This document shows positions 61,163 through 64,000 of a stretch of 64,000 bases of DNA, one piece after another. The position numbers were made by a program, and so were the translations under genes. How positions within the stretch are numbered: position 1 is the stretch's first letter; every line of letters starts with the position of its first letter. The notes under the pieces are model-generated. The model searched no databases. It was not told where the DNA came from and saw only the letters and a program-made list of their open reading frames with translations. The stretch is from Anaeroglomus sp964630775 (lineage in GTDB: Bacteria; Planctomycetota; Phycisphaerae; Sedimentisphaerales; Anaerohalosphaeraceae). The stretch is from the NCBI GenBank assembly GCA_964630775.1, contig CAZVYY010000021.1, positions 1-64,000 of the forward strand, written 5' to 3'.

Positions 61163-61852
61163 ATGTACGAAGAACTCAAAGAACAAGTCTGCCGGGCCAA
61201 CCTGGCCCTCGTCGAACACAAACTGGTCATCTTCACCTGGGGCAATGTCAGCCAGATCGACCGCAAACTGGGCGTTGTCGCCATCAAGCCCAGCGGGGTT
61301 GATTACGATGAACTAACCCCCGACAAAATCGTCGTACTGGATTTAAACGGCAAGATTATTGAAGGCGATTTGCGTCCCTCCTCGGACACTCCAACCCATC
61401 TGGAACTGTATCGCCAGTTTGCCGAGGTGGGAGGCATCACGCATACCCACTCGCCCAAAGCCACCGCCTGGGCCCAGTCCTGCCATGAAATCCCGGCCTT
61501 CGGCACGACCCACGCCGACCACTTCTATGGCCCTGTGCCAGTTACGGATATTCTGACCAAAGCCGAAATCCAGGGCGACTACGAACTCAACACCGGCAAA
61601 GTCATCGTTCGTCGATTCGCCGGCATCGACCCCATGAGCATCCCGGCCGTACTCGTTGCCGGCCACGGCCCATTCACCTGGGGCAAAAATGCCGATAAGT
61701 CCGTCGAAAACGCCGTCGTCCTCGAACAGGTTGCCGCCATGGCCCTCGAAACGCTTGCCATCAACCCCACCCTGACCGGCATCAGCCAGACACTCCTCGA
61801 CAAACATTATCTCCGCAAGCACGGCAAAAATGCCTATTACGGACAAAAATAA
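61163..61852 (+). CDS. araD: L-ribulose-5-phosphate 4-epimerase
   Basis: AraD converts L-ribulose 5-phosphate to D-xylulose 5-phosphate, which enters the pentose phosphate route. The 229-residue protein is a class II aldolase-fold metal enzyme: TWGNVSQID, IKPSGVDYDEL, the zinc ligands in ITHTHSPKATAWAQ (His95, His97), TTHADHFYGPVPV, and GHGPFTWG (His171). The length is typical. A terminator follows within 25 bases. Confidence 0.95.
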   Translation: MYEELKEQVCRANLALVEHKLVIFTWGNVSQIDRKLGVVAIKPSGVDYDELTPDKIVVLDLNGKIIEGDLRPSSDTPTHLELYRQFAEVGGITHTHSPKATAWAQSCHEIPAFGTTHADHFYGPVPVTDILTKAEIQGDYELNTGKVIVRRFAGIDPMSIPAVLVAGHGPFTWGKNADKSVENAVVLEQVAAMALETLAINPTLTGISQTLLDKHYLRKHGKNAYYGQK

Positions 61853-61876
61853 ACCCCTATTCCAAAAGCCAACAAA

Positions 61877-61910
61877 AAAGCTCCGGTAGTCTTGCGAGTA
61901 CCGGAGCTTT
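61877..61910. terminator. Bidirectional terminator between araD and the pseudopilin gene
   Basis: A perfect 12-bp stem (AAAGCTCCGGTA with TACCGGAGCTTT), 10-base loop. On the minus side the stem is followed by a T-run (TTTTGTTGG), and on the plus side by AGTATTTCAG. Confidence 0.82.
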
Positions 61911-61930
61911 AGTATTTCAGTATAAACCGA

Positions 61931-62827
61931 TTACCACCAGTAGTAAGGCGCCGCACCGTTTCCTGTTCTGCATTTTAGTTTTAGATTGCCTTCTCGAGTT
62001 GCAGAATTCCACGTACCCATGTCCTTCCATTCAGAATGCCCATCGACATACGCCATGTTGGAACCCAATGGAAGTTTATAATTCATATTGCCTGATAAAC
62101 GCCTGCTCATATGATTGCTTGCGTCGGTAAGACCCGGAAACGCAGTGCTGATACCACCTATTGTAATATCTTCAAATTTGTAACCTGAATCACAAATTGT
62201 TGCATCGGTAACCATAAGTGTACCACTGGCATTTCTTAAATCTGTTATTTTAAACAACCATTTCGCTTTCTCATTGGTTACAAGATATTCAGGTCGCATG
62301 GTTCGATTAAAAGTAATTTTCCCTGTTGTGTTGTCTACAGTATACTTGTCAAACATGAAAAGCTGCCCAAGAACACGGTAATGCTTATCTCGTTTATCCC
62401 TTAATGATAAAACGGATTCATTTTGATGAGGTATTGGACTTGTGGCTCCGCCTCTTGTTTCAACCATCCAGGAATACTGCCACCACCTTGCATCATCTCC
62501 CTTTTTAAGCTTGTTCGCTGGACAATAAAAAGTTTTCCAATCGACTCCCCCCAGATCACAAATCTGGTCAGTAGCCCAAAAGCTAAGATCCCACAGCCAA
62601 TAGCCGGCATTGGTTGTAGGAACCATGCCATCATTCTGCGCCGAGTATATATTAATCGCAGCAGCTTGTTGCCGGAGACCATTGGAACACATGACACGAT
62701 ATGCCGCAAGCTTTGCTTTATTTAAGGCTGGCATAATAATTGACATCAGTAATGCAATAATCGCAATTACTACCAGCAATTCGATCAGGGTGAATGCTTT
62801 GCGGGGTTTCGTTCGATACACCTTCAT
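61931..62827 (-). CDS. Pseudopilin-like secreted protein next to the arabinose locus
   Basis: The 298-residue protein has a prepilin-type signal (MKVYRTKPRKA then FTLIELLVVIAIIALLMSIIMPALNKAK) and a globular domain with CSNGLRQQAAAINIY and the late LGSNMAYVDGHSEWKDMG typical of DUF1559-like proteins. It is convergent with araD. Its promoter contains the same 16-base motif as that of the pentose regulator, which suggests that this surface protein is made together with the arabinose genes. The role is unknown. Confidence 0.87.
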   Translation of the reverse strand: MKVYRTKPRKAFTLIELLVVIAIIALLMSIIMPALNKAKLAAYRVMCSNGLRQQAAAINIYSAQNDGMVPTTNAGYWLWDLSFWATDQICDLGGVDWKTFYCPANKLKKGDDARWWQYSWMVETRGGATSPIPHQNESVLSLRDKRDKHYRVLGQLFMFDKYTVDNTTGKITFNRTMRPEYLVTNEKAKWLFKITDLRNASGTLMVTDATICDSGYKFEDITIGGISTAFPGLTDASNHMSRRLSGNMNYKLPLGSNMAYVDGHSEWKDMGTWNSATREGNLKLKCRTGNGAAPYYWW

Positions 62828-62982
62828 AATCTTTTCCTCTTACTTCAAATACCTGTTTCCTGAGAACGACAACAATAATAGCAATTCGCTTCTGCAGAAT
62901 AATAACACCAGACCCCGGCGGCACTGGAGAGGACAAGATGACTGACAACATACCGCCGCTTTGGCAACCTAACCATGACTAT

Positions 62983-63010
62983 ATTATACTACACTATACT
63001 AACACTGCAA
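62983..63010 (-). promoter_or_regulatory. Promoter of the pseudopilin gene with pentose-regulator-like motif
   Basis: On the minus strand TTGCAG (63005-63010) and a consensus TATAAT (62983-62988) are separated by 16 bases. The plus-strand motif TATACTACACTATACT (62985-63000) fills the spacer, and 15 of its 16 bases match the motif at 54996-55011. Confidence 0.6.
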
Positions 63011-63078
63011 GCAAATTTTTAACATTTCTCTATTAGTTATTATGCAGTTTTTGAAAAAAATTATCATACAAAATAAAA

Positions 63079-63102
63079 AAAGCCGGAACAAAGTCCGGCT
63101 TT
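63079..63102 (-). terminator. Terminator after the unknown lipoprotein gene
   Basis: A perfect 9-bp stem (AAAGCCGGA with TCCGGCTTT), 6-base loop, followed on the minus strand by TTTTTATTTTG. It lies 44 bases beyond the stop codon. Confidence 0.85.
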
Positions 63103-63145
63103 AAGTCGCAGATTATAAACGTAAGATATTGTCTATAAAGGACTT

Positions 63146-63868
63146 CTACATATCAACAACATCCTGATGTTTTTCGAAGGGTTTGGACTTGAACCAGCCG
63201 GGGCCGGATTTGATTTTCAGCTTGACCACATCATTTTCGATCAAAAGCCTCGCCCGGCTCTCACCCATAGTCATCTGATCAAACATCATCCCCTCCAGCT
63301 TGGCAAGGTCCGCCGCCAGTCCCGGAGATTTGTTAAGGGCATTGATCAGATTATTGAGCGTCTGATTAGCCAGCAATGTCGAGCTTTGCAGTGTCCCGCT
63401 GTCATGGGTCAGGGCCTGGGAATCATCAAAAAGCATAGCCTTGATTTTCTTGACCATCTCTATCCGCATTGCATTCGTATTGGGATAGGCCGCATTCAGG
63501 CTCTGGGCATCCATCACCACCTCCGCATCCAGCCGCAACTGAGGCCGCGGCGTGGAATTGGCAACGCGATAATCCTCCATCGTTACCACATACTTCCGAG
63601 TCGCGGTCTGAAGCTCCTCATCAAAAGCAACCATATTGAACCAGTGCGTCCGGGTTTTATAATCATCGCCCCAGGAAGCAACGACGCTTTCGGACTGGCT
63701 CAGATGCTCGGTCTTGGTATTCTGGATGCTGCCCAGGACATCAGCCGAGGTGCTTTGCTTGAGTGTAGTGGAGTAATAGCGTCCATAAATGTCGTTCCGG
63801 TCAATCGTTTTGCACCCGGACAGCACGACCAGTGATACCGCTATCGATACGACCCAAATTCCCTTCAT
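63146..63868 (-). CDS. Lipoprotein of unknown function
   Basis: The 240-residue protein has a lipoprotein signal (LSGC, Cys19) and a mixed helical/strand body without a recognised domain. Segments such as YRVANSTPRPQLRLDAEVVMDAQ and the C-terminal ESRARLLIENDVVKLKIKSGPGW are visible but not family-specific to me. The ATG at 63868 has AGGAG 8 bases upstream; a longer reading from 63961 would start with an unlikely leader. A gene-free 130 bases separate it from the window end. Confidence 0.7.
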   Translation of the reverse strand: MKGIWVVSIAVSLVVLSGCKTIDRNDIYGRYYSTTLKQSTSADVLGSIQNTKTEHLSQSESVVASWGDDYKTRTHWFNMVAFDEELQTATRKYVVTMEDYRVANSTPRPQLRLDAEVVMDAQSLNAAYPNTNAMRIEMVKKIKAMLFDDSQALTHDSGTLQSSTLLANQTLNNLINALNKSPGLAADLAKLEGMMFDQMTMGESRARLLIENDVVKLKIKSGPGWFKSKPFEKHQDVVDM

Positions 63869-64000
63869 AGTCTGGCTCCTAAAGCAGGATATTGACATAA
63901 AACTCGAAATCATTGCCGTAACAGCCGGCATTATACACATTTTTTGAGCTTTAATATGCATTTTTGATTATTTTTACGAAATTTTCAGGCCCAACGCCGC

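Noticed and set aside
1..64000. Search for CRISPR arrays, phage genes, transposases and defence systems
   Set aside because: No regular spaced repeats, integrase, transposase, capsid or restriction genes were recognised on either strand.

Overview
The window looks like a chromosome segment of a Gram-negative, probably anaerobic planctomycete of the class Phycisphaerae (Sedimentisphaerales-like). The evidence is the mix of features: ECF sigma factors paired with FecR-type or zinc-binding anti-sigma proteins, stand-alone pseudopilin-like proteins starting with a (K)GFTLIELLVV-type signal, large secreted proteins ending in a single dockerin-like EF-hand, a PEP-CTERM protein, a TonB2-type energy system, and an Mrp/orange-protein (ORP) ATPase cluster typical of anaerobes. 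The taxonomic call is an inference from gene content; no rRNA is present. There is no sign of phage, plasmid, insertion sequence or CRISPR.

Layout. (A) 640-10624, minus strand: a complete TonB-dependent uptake operon (TPR lipoprotein, TonB-dependent receptor, DUF3450 protein, long ExbB/TtpC-like protein, ExbB, ExbD, TonB, TPR protein). (B) 10993-17819, minus: YibE/F membrane protein, secreted alkaline phosphatase with a PEP-CTERM protein, a beta-helix exoprotein with dockerin-like tail, and a metallophosphoesterase. (C) 18168-18242: tRNA-His. (D) 18360-20893, minus: a UroD/MtaA-like methyltransferase fused to two thioredoxin-like domains, overlapping a CobW-type G3E GTPase. (E) 21041-27349, minus: an apparent seven-gene operon with a DUF134-ORP fusion regulator, DUF5320 protein, a double MinD-ferredoxin ATPase, an Mrp-ORP fusion, an MBL-fold hydrolase, pyruvoyl arginine decarboxylase and Pcm. 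A perfect palindrome overlaps the predicted promoter. (F) 27515-31683, plus: aldo/keto reductase, purB, SMP-30-like lipoprotein, pyrE.

(G) 31756-38687, plus, and (L) 48403-53752, minus: two versions of one cassette consisting of ECF sigma, FecR-domain membrane protein, pseudopilin and dockerin-tagged multidomain exoprotein(s). (H) 38787-39669: SemiSWEET-like protein and a stand-alone CoaB. (I) 39883-42223: another ECF sigma with a zinc anti-sigma factor and a secreted coiled-coil protein. (J) 42301-47133, minus: housekeeping run pheA, tpiA, secG, yicC, gmk, rpoZ, coaC. (K) 47384-48157: a lipoprotein resembling pyroglutamyl peptidase. (M) 53991-54866: prmC. (N) 55078-61852, plus: an L-arabinose/pentose locus with a GntR-type regulator, secreted aldose epimerase, sodium/sugar symporter, ribulokinase and ribulose-5-phosphate 4-epimerase, followed by a convergent pseudopilin gene. 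The regulator and this pseudopilin share a 16-bp promoter motif with 15 of 16 bases identical. (O) 63146-63868: a lipoprotein of unknown function.

Taken together the window describes a cell specialised in polysaccharide use: a surface layer of tagged exoproteins controlled by sigma/anti-sigma pairs, TonB-driven outer-membrane uptake, and intracellular pentose catabolism. An iron-sulfur ATPase/ORP operon and a redox-tuned methyltransferase stand out as the least understood parts.
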